The notes: generated from the sequence alone by a model not told the origin. A stretch of 64,000 nt of DNA from Azoarcus sp. DN11 (GCF_003628555.1 NZ_CP021731.1:682001-746000), one strand, 5' to 3'. Positions 7,749-16,339 are shown, numbered from the stretch's first letter. Translations and numbers: made by a program.

Positions 7749-9854
7749 TCAGGCATACTGGTCGAGAGACTTGATGGCGCCGTGGATGGCGCGTTCGAAG
7801 ATCGGCCGATCCTGCTTGACGACGTGTGCCGTGCCGTTCCTCAGTCGCACGGCCAGCGCTTCCGGCGTGATCGAGATTGCGCAGGCTGAAGCGCTGTTGG
7901 TAAAGAGGAAGAGTGTGCGACTCCGGTTGATCCAGGTCAGGCGCTCGCGGCGGGTCTGTCCTGCCGTCATGAAATCCAGCCAGTCGCCCCGTACCAACTG
8001 ACGTACCCGGCGGAGGTCTGCACGGTCCGGGGTGTCTCCCTCGCCGAGCCCTTCGCCGGACGGCAGCGAGATGTCCTGAACGCGAATTCCGCTGCTTGTG
8101 GCGTGACTGACCTGCAGGGTTGGCCCGGCGCTGCGCCCGCGCGGTCTCGCGGCTTGCATCGCCTTTGCGGCCGCGTTTTTTTTCGCGCGCAGGGCGGCAA
8201 GCTGAAGGTCGATGAGCTTGTCCATGAAGGCCTTGCGCTCGGTGGGTGCCGCACCGATCTCATCGAAACCGGCATTGATCCTGTTCAACAGCGCCGGCAG
8301 CGCGGCGGCCTGCAACTGCTGGTCCGATATTACGTGTTTCGGCGACACGGACCACTGCAAATCGGTCGCGACCTGCAGCGCTTGGGCGGTCGCAGCGCCT
8401 TCCTCGCCGGATTGCGAAATGCGGCTCTGCACGACGTCCCGCCAATAGCTGCGGAGGAAGTCCTCGATCTCGACGGGCGCCCCCGGTTCCAGCACCCGGA
8501 CAATGCAGGCGTCCGCCATCTTCTGTGCGCGCACCTGTGCCTCGCGCTTCAGGCGCATATCCTCCTCACGTGCGCGCACCGCGTCGGCCAACGCGCGGTC
8601 ATGCTGTTCCTCGAGTTCCTCGCGCTCCGAGAGGAAGGCGTCCAGTTCGGCATTCGCGGAATCGAACACTCCCAGGTCGGCGTCGTACGTGTTCTGCACC
8701 TTGTCGACCAGTTCGGAGAGCTTGAGGTAGAACGGATCGTCGACGTTCACCACCTTGCCCCAGCGCACGGTGACCACCGACATACTGTCGAGAAAGCGCC
8801 GTGCCGGGTGGCTTCGGTCGGCGAAGAAGCGCTGATTCAACATCGCGGCCCGCAGCACCGTGGTCTGCAGGCGGGCCACCAGCACCTTGATGTCATCTGC
8901 AACATTGGCGTCGCCGAAGATCAGGTCGAACAACTTGGCGACGATATCGAGCGTCAGCGCGTCGAGCGGCTTCATGTTGCGCGCCGCGTCACTGTCGCGT
9001 GCCATGCGGACCACGTTGGTGTGCTTGCCGGGGGTTACGGGCGGGGGCGCCGCTTGCAGCGTCGTCAGGGACTTGAACAGCTCCCCGTTGGCCGCCGCGG
9101 ACCGGGCCCCCTCCGTGGCACCGGTGTCCGCCGTGCGCGCCTTCACCATGCGGTCGAGGGCGCTCGCCACTCTGGTGGTTTCCTCCGCCAGCTCCTGCGC
9201 GTCCACCGGAATCGTGTCCCGGTAGCTGCGCTTGAGTCGGGGCAGGATTTCGGCCTCGATCATTGCCTCATTGACCACCCGATAAAGTTGCGGCATCTCG
9301 GTGGACATCTGCTCACCGATGAGTTGCAGCAGCAGGATGAGCGCGTTCGTGTCGGTGACGGCCTCGGCGCAGGCCGCCTCGATGCAGGACCAGAGCGCCG
9401 AGACCCTGAAAGTGGAGTCGCCGGGCTGCATGGCGCGGCGCAAGACGAGGTAATTGATCCGCCTGTCCAGTGCCTTGGTTTCGTCGCGGCAGCCCAGGGC
9501 GACGCGCTCCAGCACCTCGCGCATGGCGAGATGGACGGACTCCTCGTCGTGGCTCAGAAGTCGCACGTCTGACTGTTCGGTCGCGCCGTAGCCCGACCTC
9601 GCGGCATCCACTTCGCGCGTACTGAGCTTTGCCCGGAGAGAAGGGGGCACCTTTTTCCAGACCGAAGGCAGCGCCAGCTGGAGCGAGACGGCGGCAATCC
9701 TCTCGCTGCGGTCGCGGCCGGAATCGTCGCGCGCGATCGCCATCCGGGTCAGCACGGGGCCCAGTTCTTCGAACAACTCGCACAAGTCGCTTTCCATCTG
9801 CGCGCGACAGCTCGGCACGAGCTTGCCGAGCGTTGAGACGTCCTGTTCTGTCAT
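7749..9854 (-). CDS. DUF1631 family protein
   Basis: The 701-residue protein resembles the DUF1631 family, found mostly in Beta- and Gammaproteobacteria. There is no signal peptide or membrane helix, so it should be cytoplasmic. A long helical region (EREELEEQHDRALADAVR and following) around residues 420-470 looks like a coiled coil. The conserved C-terminal block RQLVRGDWLDFM, then RTLFLFTNSASACAISITPEAL, is the most recognisable family part and ends near residue 690. A low-complexity Ala/Lys/Arg linker precedes it. The family has no agreed biochemical function. The gene stands alone, flanked by tRNA-Pro and yceI. Confidence 0.78.
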   Translation of the reverse strand: MTEQDVSTLGKLVPSCRAQMESDLCELFEELGPVLTRMAIARDDSGRDRSERIAAVSLQLALPSVWKKVPPSLRAKLSTREVDAARSGYGATEQSDVRLLSHDEESVHLAMREVLERVALGCRDETKALDRRINYLVLRRAMQPGDSTFRVSALWSCIEAACAEAVTDTNALILLLQLIGEQMSTEMPQLYRVVNEAMIEAEILPRLKRSYRDTIPVDAQELAEETTRVASALDRMVKARTADTGATEGARSAAANGELFKSLTTLQAAPPPVTPGKHTNVVRMARDSDAARNMKPLDALTLDIVAKLFDLIFGDANVADDIKVLVARLQTTVLRAAMLNQRFFADRSHPARRFLDSMSVVTVRWGKVVNVDDPFYLKLSELVDKVQNTYDADLGVFDSANAELDAFLSEREELEEQHDRALADAVRAREEDMRLKREAQVRAQKMADACIVRVLEPGAPVEIEDFLRSYWRDVVQSRISQSGEEGAATAQALQVATDLQWSVSPKHVISDQQLQAAALPALLNRINAGFDEIGAAPTERKAFMDKLIDLQLAALRAKKNAAAKAMQAARPRGRSAGPTLQVSHATSSGIRVQDISLPSGEGLGEGDTPDRADLRRVRQLVRGDWLDFMTAGQTRRERLTWINRSRTLFLFTNSASACAISITPEALAVRLRNGTAHVVKQDRPIFERAIHGAIKSLDQYA

Positions 9855-10196
9855 TCAGGCCTGACTCAAGGGGGAATCGATAACTGAATTATCACATGCC
9901 ACAAGGGGCATATCGCAGACGTGGCGAACGCCGACTGTTACCCGAACTGCCGGCATGGAAGCGCCGACGCCGCATGGGGAAAATCTCCGGCAATCGTAAC
10001 CGATCCGACTGGGGCGTGACGGGCCGCTCGCGTCCCGGCAACGAACGATAGGGCTGTCCTGCCGGTCATCTATTGTTCTTCATATGGCACCAATAAATTC
10101 AATATTGTTGTCTATTTCATTTTACCCGGCGGCTCTAAAGTTCGCCCATCACAGTTTTTTTGCCAACCTCAGCCTCACCCCATCAGGAGTCTTCCG
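9855..10196. other. Divergent promoter region, DUF1631 / yceI
   Basis: This 342-bp gap separates two divergent genes. Most is GC-rich without coding potential. An AT-rich patch at about 10065-10130 holds two TATTGTT-like words and a CAATATTG palindrome and is the likely yceI promoter. No RNA gene was recognised. Confidence 0.5.
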
Positions 10197-10775
10197 ATGC
10201 ACAAGTTCGCCAAACTCTTCGCCGCCATCGCCATCTCGACCGCCGCTGCCGCGCCCGCGCTGGCGGCACCGGAAACCTACACGGTCGACGGCACGCACAC
10301 CTTCCCGCGCTTCTCGTACAGCCACTTCGGCATGTCGACGCAGCTGTCGCGCTTCGACAAGACCACCGGCTCCGTGGTGCTGGACAAGGCGGCCAAGACT
10401 GGCTCGGTCGATATCGTCATCGACATGACCTCGGTCGACACCGGCTTCTCGGACTTCAATGGCCACATCCAGGGCGAGGACTTCCTCGACACCGCGAAGT
10501 ATCCGACCGCGACCTTCAAGTCGACGAAGGTGAATTTCAAGGGTGACAAGCCGGAGAGCATCGAAGGCAACCTGACGATCAAGGGCGTGACCAAGCCGGT
10601 GACGCTGAAGGTCACCAACTACGTCAACATGCCGCACCCGATGCTGAAGAAGGACGCGATCGGTGCGGACGCCACGGTCGTGATCAAGCGCACCGAGTTC
10701 AACGCCGGCAAGTTCGCCCCGCACGTGGGCGACGACGTGACGATCACCGTCTCGCTCGAAGCCATCAAGAGCTGA
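10197..10775 (+). CDS. YceI-family periplasmic lipid-binding protein
   Basis: The 192-residue product has a Sec signal peptide (cut after about PALAA, residue 23) followed by a YceI-like lipocalin-type barrel. The YceI hallmarks are YTVDGTHTFPRFSYSHFGMS at the start of the mature protein, DIVIDMTSVDTGFSDFNGHI, FLDTAKYPTATFKSTKV and the closing VTITVSLEAIK. Family members bind isoprenoid quinones or amides in the periplasm and are often induced by base or osmotic stress. A CAGGAG ribosome site precedes the ATG. It is followed by a strong GC hairpin, so it is probably a single-gene unit. Confidence 0.9.
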   Translation: MHKFAKLFAAIAISTAAAAPALAAPETYTVDGTHTFPRFSYSHFGMSTQLSRFDKTTGSVVLDKAAKTGSVDIVIDMTSVDTGFSDFNGHIQGEDFLDTAKYPTATFKSTKVNFKGDKPESIEGNLTIKGVTKPVTLKVTNYVNMPHPMLKKDAIGADATVVIKRTEFNAGKFAPHVGDDVTITVSLEAIKS

Positions 10776-10787
10776 TCCTGCCTTTGA

Positions 10788-10825
10788 CCGGGCGGCGGGC
10801 GTGCGTTGCGGCGCCCGCCGTCCGG
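10788..10825 (+). terminator. GC-rich hairpin after yceI
   Basis: A 14-bp stem with one G-T pair (arms 10788-10801 and 10812-10825, 10-nt loop) starts 13 nt after the yceI stop. No T-run follows, so termination may be incomplete and chaC may receive some read-through. Confidence 0.5.
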
Positions 10826-10906
10826 GTGCGAGCGACCTGCGGAAAACGCAGTCCCCCCGGCTCGGCGATCCGTCGGGCGGGCGCCTTTCCGCGAGGGGGA
10901 AAACCC

Positions 10907-11671
10907 ATGCACGACGACGCATTCCGCCACGTCCCCGAACTGCGCGACAGCATCATCCGCGCGGAGGATTCCGGATTGCGCGTCACCGGCGCGATGCTCG
11001 CGGCGTGGGATGCGCAGGCGCGCACCCGTGGCCTCGGCGCCGACTGGCGCCGATCGGATGAAGCGCTCGAAGCGTCGCGGCGCGCCACGCTCGCCGGCGT
11101 CGCGGATTCACAGGACCTGTGGATCTTTGCCTACGGATCGCTGATGTGGGATCCGGGCGTCCATTTCGTCGAGGTGCGTCGCGCCTCGCTGGCGGGCTAC
11201 CAGCGCCGCTTCACCCACAAGACAACGATCGGGCGCGGATCTCCCGAACACCCCGGTCTGGTCCTGTCGCTCGAACCGCAGGCGGGGCAGTGCGACGGCG
11301 TCGCCTTCAGGATCGAACGCCCGCTTGTCGAGCGGGAATCGCTCTTCTTCTGGCGCCGGGAAATGATCCTGTACGGGTATCAGCCGAGGATCCTGTCGGT
11401 TGCGACGCCGCAAGGCCCCGTCGACGCCCTGACGCTGGTTTCGGACCCGGCCGATGATCCGGCGTCGAACCTGCCGCTGCAGCAAGTGGCGGCCGTGATC
11501 GCGCATGCCTGCGGCAATCGCGGCAGCAATCTCGATTACCTCCGGCAGGTCGTGGCCCAGCTCGAGCGCCTGCGCGTGACGGACGACTATGTGACGAACC
11601 TCGCCTGCCTCGTCGGCGCATGCAGGTCGCCGCAGCCGGCCCCGGAGGCCGGACACCCGGAAAGTGTGTAA
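10907..11671 (+). CDS. chaC: Glutathione-specific gamma-glutamylcyclotransferase, ChaC family
   Basis: The 254-residue protein has the ChaC core: WIFAYGSLMWDPG (substrate-binding YGSL motif) near residue 72, then LAGYQRRFTHKTTIGRGSPE, GLVLSLEP and the FWRREMILYGY segment. ChaC enzymes cleave glutathione to 5-oxoproline and Cys-Gly in the cytoplasm. The N-terminal 65 residues are an extra segment commonly seen in proteobacterial ChaC. I chose the ATG at 10907 because GCGAGGGGG lies upstream and the longer frame from 10784 is Arg-rich and unlike the family. Confidence 0.88.
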   Translation: MHDDAFRHVPELRDSIIRAEDSGLRVTGAMLAAWDAQARTRGLGADWRRSDEALEASRRATLAGVADSQDLWIFAYGSLMWDPGVHFVEVRRASLAGYQRRFTHKTTIGRGSPEHPGLVLSLEPQAGQCDGVAFRIERPLVERESLFFWRREMILYGYQPRILSVATPQGPVDALTLVSDPADDPASNLPLQQVAAVIAHACGNRGSNLDYLRQVVAQLERLRVTDDYVTNLACLVGACRSPQPAPEAGHPESV

Positions 11672-11712
11672 CGCGCCCCGGTGCGGGCGGCGATTCGATC
11701 AAAACGAAAAAA

Positions 11713-11740
11713 CCGTGGAAGCCCTGCCGGACCTCCACGG
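11713..11740 (-). terminator. Intrinsic terminator of the mto-like operon
   Basis: A 7-bp stem (CCGTGGA / TCCACGG) is preceded on the plus strand by an A-rich run, so on the minus strand it is followed by TTTTTTCGTTTT. It therefore terminates the minus-strand cytochrome operon, about 200 bp past its last stop codon. Confidence 0.75.
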
Positions 11741-11785
11741 AAAACCACCACCTGGGTTCGATTCCATTGCCGCGGCAACCCGCTA

Positions 11786-11873
11786 CCGTTCGGGCTGAGC
11801 CTGTCGAAGCCCGACTGAATCCGGACCTTCGACAAGCCTGCCCTGAGCCTGGTGAAGGGCTCAGGGCGAACGG
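11786..11873. repeat. Dispersed palindromic repeat (GTTCGGGCTGAGCCTG type)
   Basis: The segment carries CCGTTCGGGCTGAGCCTG and, inverted, TTCGACAAGCCTG with GGGCTCAGGGCGAACGG, forming a long imperfect hairpin. From general knowledge, sequences of the form TTCGACAGGCTCAGGGCGAACGG occur in many copies between genes of several Beta- and Gammaproteobacteria. A shorter, diverged relative lies at 37708-37757. Confidence 0.7.
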
Positions 11874-11943
11874 GGGTGACCCATTCAGGTACCGCGTCAA
11901 TGGCCGGCGGCGGCGAACAGCGGCCGACGCCTGGCTGTCGCCG

Positions 11944-14016
11944 TCAGATCCACTTGAAGTAGGCGGACAGGCCGATGAAGTTGATGTTCTGATTCGCGTT
12001 GCTGTTCGCGGTGGTGCCATCGACGAAGATGTGCTCACCCGTCCAGGTCGAATCGCTCACGTGCCAGCGGTCGTGCACCAGCTGCAGCTTCAGGCCGTGG
12101 TCGCGGGCGAGCGCGTAATCGGCCGTCAGGCTGAGCGTGGTCTGCCGGAAAGAGATGTCCGGCACCGAGGCTGCGCCCACATTGTGCATCCTGAATTCGC
12201 TGCGGTTGTCGGCCCAGCGCAGTTCGGCGTCGAGCGAAAGCTTGGCCGTCGCGCGCACCTGCGCGCGCAGGCCGGCGTTGCTTCCCGCGCTGCGCAGGTC
12301 CGCGCGCCACAGGAACAAGGGAACGCTGTTTTTCCAGCCCATGACCGTGCGCTGGCGCATGCGCGAGTCGTCCTGCGAGACCCACGCGCTGAGCTTGCTG
12401 TCGTCGGACAACGAGTAAGTCGCGTCGACCGAGTACGTCATGGCACTGCCCTTGTCGTTGCCTGCGGGCGAGCCCTTGATCGCGCCGTAGTCGTCGTTCG
12501 AGTACTGCGCAGTGGCTTGCACCGCCAGGTTCTCGCGCGGCGACCAGTCGAGGCTCAGCTTCGCCTTGTCGCGGTTGCGATCCGCCCAGTGGAAGGGGTT
12601 GATGAGGTGCGGGCTCTGGTTGGGCCCGTTGCCGGAGAAGAAATCGTTGAAGCGGTAGCTGCTGGTGGTGTGGAACGAGCCACCGGAGCGGTCGCTGTGG
12701 ATGTAGCTCAGGCTGCCGTTGAGTGTGTCGGAGAGCGAGCGGCGCAGGCCGATACGCGCCGACCATTCGGTCGTCTCCCGGCGCCAGTCGAGCGAGCGGC
12801 TGAGCGGGATCGCACGCGTACGCTCCTCCCATTCCACGCCGCCGAACAGGCTCAGCGATGCGGGCAGGCGGTAGATGCCGTCGAGTTTCGCCGACACCGT
12901 CTTGCGCGAGGTGTCGTTGTTGAAGCCGCTGCCCGTGTAGTTGCGGAACCTGGGGTCGAAGAACAGCCGCAGCGGAGTCTTGTCGTCGCGGTCTTCGTAG
13001 CGCAGGTTTGCGTTCAGGCTCAGCGCCGAGGTCGGGCGCGATGTCAGCCCCATGGTGACGAGCGTGGTGTCGACCTGGCCATCGAGCGAGCTGTGGCCGA
13101 AGGCGCTCGGCAGCGCGAAGCTGTCGTTCTGCGTGCCCCGCGTATAGGAGACCTTGAACATGCCGCGCGTGGTGGGCGAAAAGCGGTACGCGCCCGACAG
13201 GTTGAGGTTGTGGGCCTCGTTGTCCGGTGGCAGCGAAATGCTGTGCGAATTGAACGCCGCTTCCGCACCGAGCGCCCCGTTCAGGTGGAGCAGGCTGTCC
13301 TGGTTGCGGAAGAAGGATCCCAGGTATCCGCCGGACAGTTGCAGGCGGTCGCCGACATAACCGAGGGTCGCCTCGAATTCCTGCGTAGTCTGGTCGATCG
13401 GTTCTGCGGCGAATTTCGGTCCGATGCCGACATCGTAGAAACCGAACTGGCGGTCGCCGTTCTTCCTTTCGTTGCGGAACCGGACCTGGGCGCTCAAGCC
13501 GCCGCCGAGCTGTTTTCCGAGGCCGAGGGAGGTGGTCTCGCGCTTGACTTCCGGGTTGAATGAGTGCGTCGGCCCGCCGATGACGATCGTCTGCTCGGTG
13601 GTGCCCAGCCCGAGAACGGGCGTGGTGAAGGTCAGCGGATCGTGTCGCTGGATCTCGCCGTATTCGAGGAAATACGACCAGTTGCCCTGTTGCTCGTGCT
13701 CGAAGCGCAGGTCGCGATTGTCCAGGCCCAGGTTGCGCCCCTTCAGGCGCAGCCACGTTCCGGTCGCATCGTCGCGGCGGTTGATGTCGACGTTGCCGAG
13801 GAAGTCCGTGTCGCCGGCCTTCTGTCCGGTGAACAGGCCGAAACGGCTTCCGTTCCCGCCGACGTAGCCGGCGCCGACACTCACCGAGCTCTCCGGCCGC
13901 GTCAGCTGCGCGAGCTCTTCGGCGGACATTTCCTGCGCCGACGCCGGACCGAAGGCGAGCAGCATCCCCGCCGCGACGGCGCTCAGGCGGAGGCTGTGCA
14001 TGTGTTGCGTTGTCAT
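11944..14016 (-). CDS. mtoB: MtrB/PioB/MtoB-family outer-membrane beta-barrel
   Basis: The 690-residue product has a signal peptide (cut after about PASAQ, residue 28) and a long run of alternating beta-strand segments, with a length close to Shewanella MtrB. In that family a barrel sheathes a decahaem cytochrome and carries electrons through the outer membrane. Typical family blocks are RFGLFTGQKAGDTDFLGNVD near the N-terminus and the closing INFIGLSAYFKWI. I see no cysteine in the mature chain. It begins 12 bp after the decahaem mtoA-like gene, the standard pairing. No MtrC-like surface cytochrome is present, which favours an Mto/Pio-type system over a Shewanella-type metal reductase. The symbol is by analogy. 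Confidence 0.85.
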   Translation of the reverse strand: MTTQHMHSLRLSAVAAGMLLAFGPASAQEMSAEELAQLTRPESSVSVGAGYVGGNGSRFGLFTGQKAGDTDFLGNVDINRRDDATGTWLRLKGRNLGLDNRDLRFEHEQQGNWSYFLEYGEIQRHDPLTFTTPVLGLGTTEQTIVIGGPTHSFNPEVKRETTSLGLGKQLGGGLSAQVRFRNERKNGDRQFGFYDVGIGPKFAAEPIDQTTQEFEATLGYVGDRLQLSGGYLGSFFRNQDSLLHLNGALGAEAAFNSHSISLPPDNEAHNLNLSGAYRFSPTTRGMFKVSYTRGTQNDSFALPSAFGHSSLDGQVDTTLVTMGLTSRPTSALSLNANLRYEDRDDKTPLRLFFDPRFRNYTGSGFNNDTSRKTVSAKLDGIYRLPASLSLFGGVEWEERTRAIPLSRSLDWRRETTEWSARIGLRRSLSDTLNGSLSYIHSDRSGGSFHTTSSYRFNDFFSGNGPNQSPHLINPFHWADRNRDKAKLSLDWSPRENLAVQATAQYSNDDYGAIKGSPAGNDKGSAMTYSVDATYSLSDDSKLSAWVSQDDSRMRQRTVMGWKNSVPLFLWRADLRSAGSNAGLRAQVRATAKLSLDAELRWADNRSEFRMHNVGAASVPDISFRQTTLSLTADYALARDHGLKLQLVHDRWHVSDSTWTGEHIFVDGTTANSNANQNINFIGLSAYFKWI

Positions 14017-14028
14017 GATGTTTCCCCC

Positions 14029-14973
14029 TTAGCGAACCAGCGAACGATTGACCGAGCTATTCAGCGGGCTGTTGCCACCATGCAGGTTGGTGTGGCAATT
14101 GACACACTGGCGGGCAGCGCCGATATCCGGCTGGGGCAGGAAGGAGGCGTTCGTGCGCAACGACGGCGCGATCCCCTGGTGCGAACCCGGCTCGTGGCAC
14201 TCCTGGCACAGGAAGGGCATCTGCTGCTTGAGCAGGCGGGGATTGGTGCTGCCGTGCGGGTTATGGCAGATCGCGCAATCCTCGGTGACCGGCTGATGGC
14301 TCCACAGGAACGGTCCGCGTTTTTCCGCGTGGCACGAGAAGCAGGTGTCGATCACGGTGTCGCGCGCCATCAGCTTCGGCCCGGCAGAACCGTGGGGGTT
14401 GTGGCAGTCCGAGCAGGCCACCTTGCCTTCCTTGATCGGATGACGCGACGCCTTGTTGATCTCGTTGCGCTTGTCCTTGTGGCAGGTGAAGCACTTCTCC
14501 GGCTGCGTCAGCTTGTCACGCACCTTGTCGTGCTGGGCATGCACCTGGTGGCAGGACGTACAGGCGACGTCTTCCTGTTCGTGCGTGCTGCCTTGCCAGA
14601 GCATGCGCTTCCCGCCGGAGTGGCAGTTCAGGCACTGCGCGTTGCGTTCGGCCACCGGCGTCTTCGACTTCGCGCCGAAGGTCACGGTCGGCTGCGGGCG
14701 CTCGTCGGCCCCGTCGGGAATCCGGATGTGCGTCTCGCTCGCGCCGTGGCACGCGATACAGCTTCCGGTGCGGCCGTCCGCGACGGTGCCGTGTTTCGTC
14801 TTGCCGATATCGTAGACCGGATACGCTTCCGTGCCGTCGTGACAGCGGGTGCACACCTTGTCGTCCTTGAGCACCTTGTCCTTGGCGGCGCCCTCCGGTG
14901 CGGCATGCACATTCGCGACGAAGCCGAGCACCGCGAAGAGCCCGGCAATCACCCATCTCTTTGTTTTAGACAT
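14029..14973 (-). CDS. mtoA: Decahaem periplasmic cytochrome c, MtrA/MtoA (DmsE) family
   Basis: The 314-residue product has a signal peptide (cut after VHA, residue 24) and exactly ten CXXCH motifs: CTRCH, CIACH, CLNCH, CTSCH, CFTCH, CSDCH, CFSCH, CAICH, CQECH and CVNCH. Repeated CHNPHGS blocks and the overall length match MtrA, MtoA and DmsE rather than the longer PioA. In characterised systems the cytochrome sits inside the MtrB-type barrel and forms a haem wire across the outer membrane. It is the third gene of the operon, 58 bp after the NapC/CymA-like gene, with an intercistronic hairpin in the gap. Confidence 0.92.
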   Translation of the reverse strand: MSKTKRWVIAGLFAVLGFVANVHAAPEGAAKDKVLKDDKVCTRCHDGTEAYPVYDIGKTKHGTVADGRTGSCIACHGASETHIRIPDGADERPQPTVTFGAKSKTPVAERNAQCLNCHSGGKRMLWQGSTHEQEDVACTSCHQVHAQHDKVRDKLTQPEKCFTCHKDKRNEINKASRHPIKEGKVACSDCHNPHGSAGPKLMARDTVIDTCFSCHAEKRGPFLWSHQPVTEDCAICHNPHGSTNPRLLKQQMPFLCQECHEPGSHQGIAPSLRTNASFLPQPDIGAARQCVNCHTNLHGGNSPLNSSVNRSLVR

Positions 14974-14994
14974 ATTGACTCCCTGAAATGAAAA

Positions 14995-15024
14995 GACGCC
15001 CTGCCCGCGATCGGGTAGAGCGTC
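14995..15024 (-). other. Intercistronic hairpin between cymA-like and mtoA-like genes
   Basis: Nested inverted repeats (GACGC/GCGTC outside, CTGCCCG/CGGGTAG inside) fold into a stem of about 12 bp with small bulges. It lacks a T-run, so it more likely sets RNA stability between the cistrons than stops transcription. Confidence 0.45.
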
Positions 15025-15031
15025 CCCGCTG

Positions 15032-15625
15032 CTACAAACTCTGCTTCACGACGATGTCGGACGGCTTGATGCCCTTGGGCTCCTGATGGGCAATTCCGAA
15101 GTGGCAGTCGATGCAGGTAAGGCCTTCCTCGCGGCCCTTTGCATGCCGCGCCTGCGCCGTTTCGGTCTGCAGGTCGGAACTCATCTTGTCCGCGGTGTGG
15201 CAGTGACGGCACTCGCGGGAGTCGGTCGACTTCATGCGCGTCCACACATTCTTCGCAAGCTCGGCCCGATGCTCCCGGAATTTCTCCTTGGTATCGATCT
15301 TGCCCACGATGAAATGCTGGTATAGCTCCCCGGCTGCCTGGATCTTGCGAATCCATTTGTCCACCGGTTCGCGGGGAACGTGGCAATCCGGGCAGATCGC
15401 CCGCACGCCGGTGCGGTTGGTGTCATGGATGGAACCGCCGTATTCCGCGTACACGTTGTTGCGCATTTCGTGACAGGACGTGCAGAACGCCTCCGTCATC
15501 GTGTACTCCATCGCCGCCGAGCCGCCGGCAACCACCGCAAAGGTCGCGATCACGGCAACACCGATCAGCACGAATGGATTGCGCCGGGCTAGCCACGCGC
15601 CAATCCGGGTCAATGTCTTTTTCAT
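15032..15625 (-). CDS. cymA: NapC/NirT-family tetrahaem quinol dehydrogenase (CymA-like)
   Basis: The 197-residue protein has one N-terminal membrane helix (about residues 17-38) that anchors it in the inner membrane, then a periplasmic domain with four CXXCH motifs: CTSCH, CPDCH, CRHCH and CIDCH. This is the NapC/NirT/CymA layout; such proteins pass electrons between the quinone pool and periplasmic cytochromes, in either direction. The order monohaem cytochrome, this gene, decahaem, barrel makes it the likely inner-membrane partner of the MtoAB-like conduit. It starts 26 bp after the preceding cytochrome gene. NapC for nitrate reductase is an alternative name, but no nap genes are nearby. 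Confidence 0.88.
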   Translation of the reverse strand: MKKTLTRIGAWLARRNPFVLIGVAVIATFAVVAGGSAAMEYTMTEAFCTSCHEMRNNVYAEYGGSIHDTNRTGVRAICPDCHVPREPVDKWIRKIQAAGELYQHFIVGKIDTKEKFREHRAELAKNVWTRMKSTDSRECRHCHTADKMSSDLQTETAQARHAKGREEGLTCIDCHFGIAHQEPKGIKPSDIVVKQSL

Positions 15626-15651
15626 CGCACGCCTTCCGTTTTGAATCGTGC

Positions 15652-15978
15652 TCAGAGGGAAAGAATCCAGCTGACGAGATTCTTGATCTCATCGGGATCC
15701 TTGCTCTTGACCATCTGGTGCGGTTCTTCGCGCCCGTCGATCTTCACCTTGTTCGGAACGGTGATGTGCTTGATGAGCTTGTCTTCGGCCTCCGCCTTGC
15801 CGCGGTACTTGGTCGCGACCTCGCGATAGGCGGGGCCGTCCTTCTTGGTCTCCACCGCATGACAGTTGAGGCATTTGCTCTTGCGCAGCAATCCCATTGC
15901 GGCGCCCTCGTCGGCGGCGAAGCCAGTCGTGGACGTCAAGGCAATCACCGATCCGAGTGCAATCACGAGCTTGCGCAT
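15652..15978 (-). CDS. mtoD: Monohaem class I cytochrome c, MtoD-like
   Basis: The 108-residue product has a signal peptide (cut after GFA, about residue 19) and one haem site, CLNCH, followed downstream by HQMVKSKDPDEIKNLVSWIL, where the Met is a plausible distal ligand. It would be a small soluble periplasmic electron shuttle. In Sideroxydans lithotrophicus a monohaem MtoD is encoded with mtoA, mtoB and cymA, the same four components as here. I start at the ATG at 15978, which gives a normal signal peptide; the longer frame to 16203 adds 75 residues without one. A GGAGAA ribosome site precedes this ATG. It is the first gene of the operon. Confidence 0.82.
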   Translation of the reverse strand: MRKLVIALGSVIALTSTTGFAADEGAAMGLLRKSKCLNCHAVETKKDGPAYREVATKYRGKAEAEDKLIKHITVPNKVKIDGREEPHQMVKSKDPDEIKNLVSWILSL

Positions 15979-16005
15979 TTCATGTTCTCCAGAATGTTGA
16001 GGAAA

Positions 16006-16099
16006 CCAATTGCCGGTAAAGAAGCGCCGCCTCGATATGGGTGGGTATTCGCCGAAGTGCGCCGGCAGCCAGGCCGGAGATGAAGTTCCCAATTGCCGG
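16006..16099. repeat. Pair of CCAATTGCCGG direct repeats upstream of mtoD-like gene
   Basis: CCAATTGCCGG occurs at 16006-16016 (last base T in the longer match) and again from 16089, 83 bp apart, about eight helical turns. The second copy is part of the hairpin CCAATT-N8-AATTGG (16089-16108). The spacing suits a dimeric regulator binding one DNA face, but no binding evidence exists. Confidence 0.4.
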
Positions 16100-16279
16100 G
16101 AAAATTGGATGCCGACCGGAGAAAGCGGCTCGTAACGCACTGTCCGAGAACGTGCCAGAGCTTGCTCATGTATTGGGACGATATGTCGGCGAATTGCACG
16201 CACAATGACGCCATGGCAATTGTTATCAAAGCCCTATTAGAGGCGTGGGCATTCTAGATCCATGAAAATCGACTGATAA

Positions 16280-16298
16280 GTGCCTCGAAACGAGACAC
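16280..16298. promoter_or_regulatory. Candidate LysR operator
   Basis: GTGCCTCGAAACGAGACAC is an inverted repeat with 7 of 8 arm bases matching and a 3-bp centre. It lies 77 bp upstream of the lysR start in the region shared with the mtoD-like operon. LysR proteins usually bind such interrupted palindromes upstream of their own gene. Confidence 0.45.
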
Positions 16299-16339
16299 AT
16301 TGTTTCCCTGGGGAGACGCTTGAGGGGTTCCATAAGGCA

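Noticed and set aside
7725..7750. tRNA T-arm-like GGGTTCGACTCTC near the DUF1631 stop
   Set aside because: No acceptor, D or anticodon arms accompany it, and no match to the tRNA-Pro end was found, so it is neither a tRNA fragment nor an attachment site.
15032..15625. Assignment as NapC of periplasmic nitrate reductase
   Set aside because: No nap genes are adjacent, while the decahaem and barrel genes are, so a CymA-like role is preferred.
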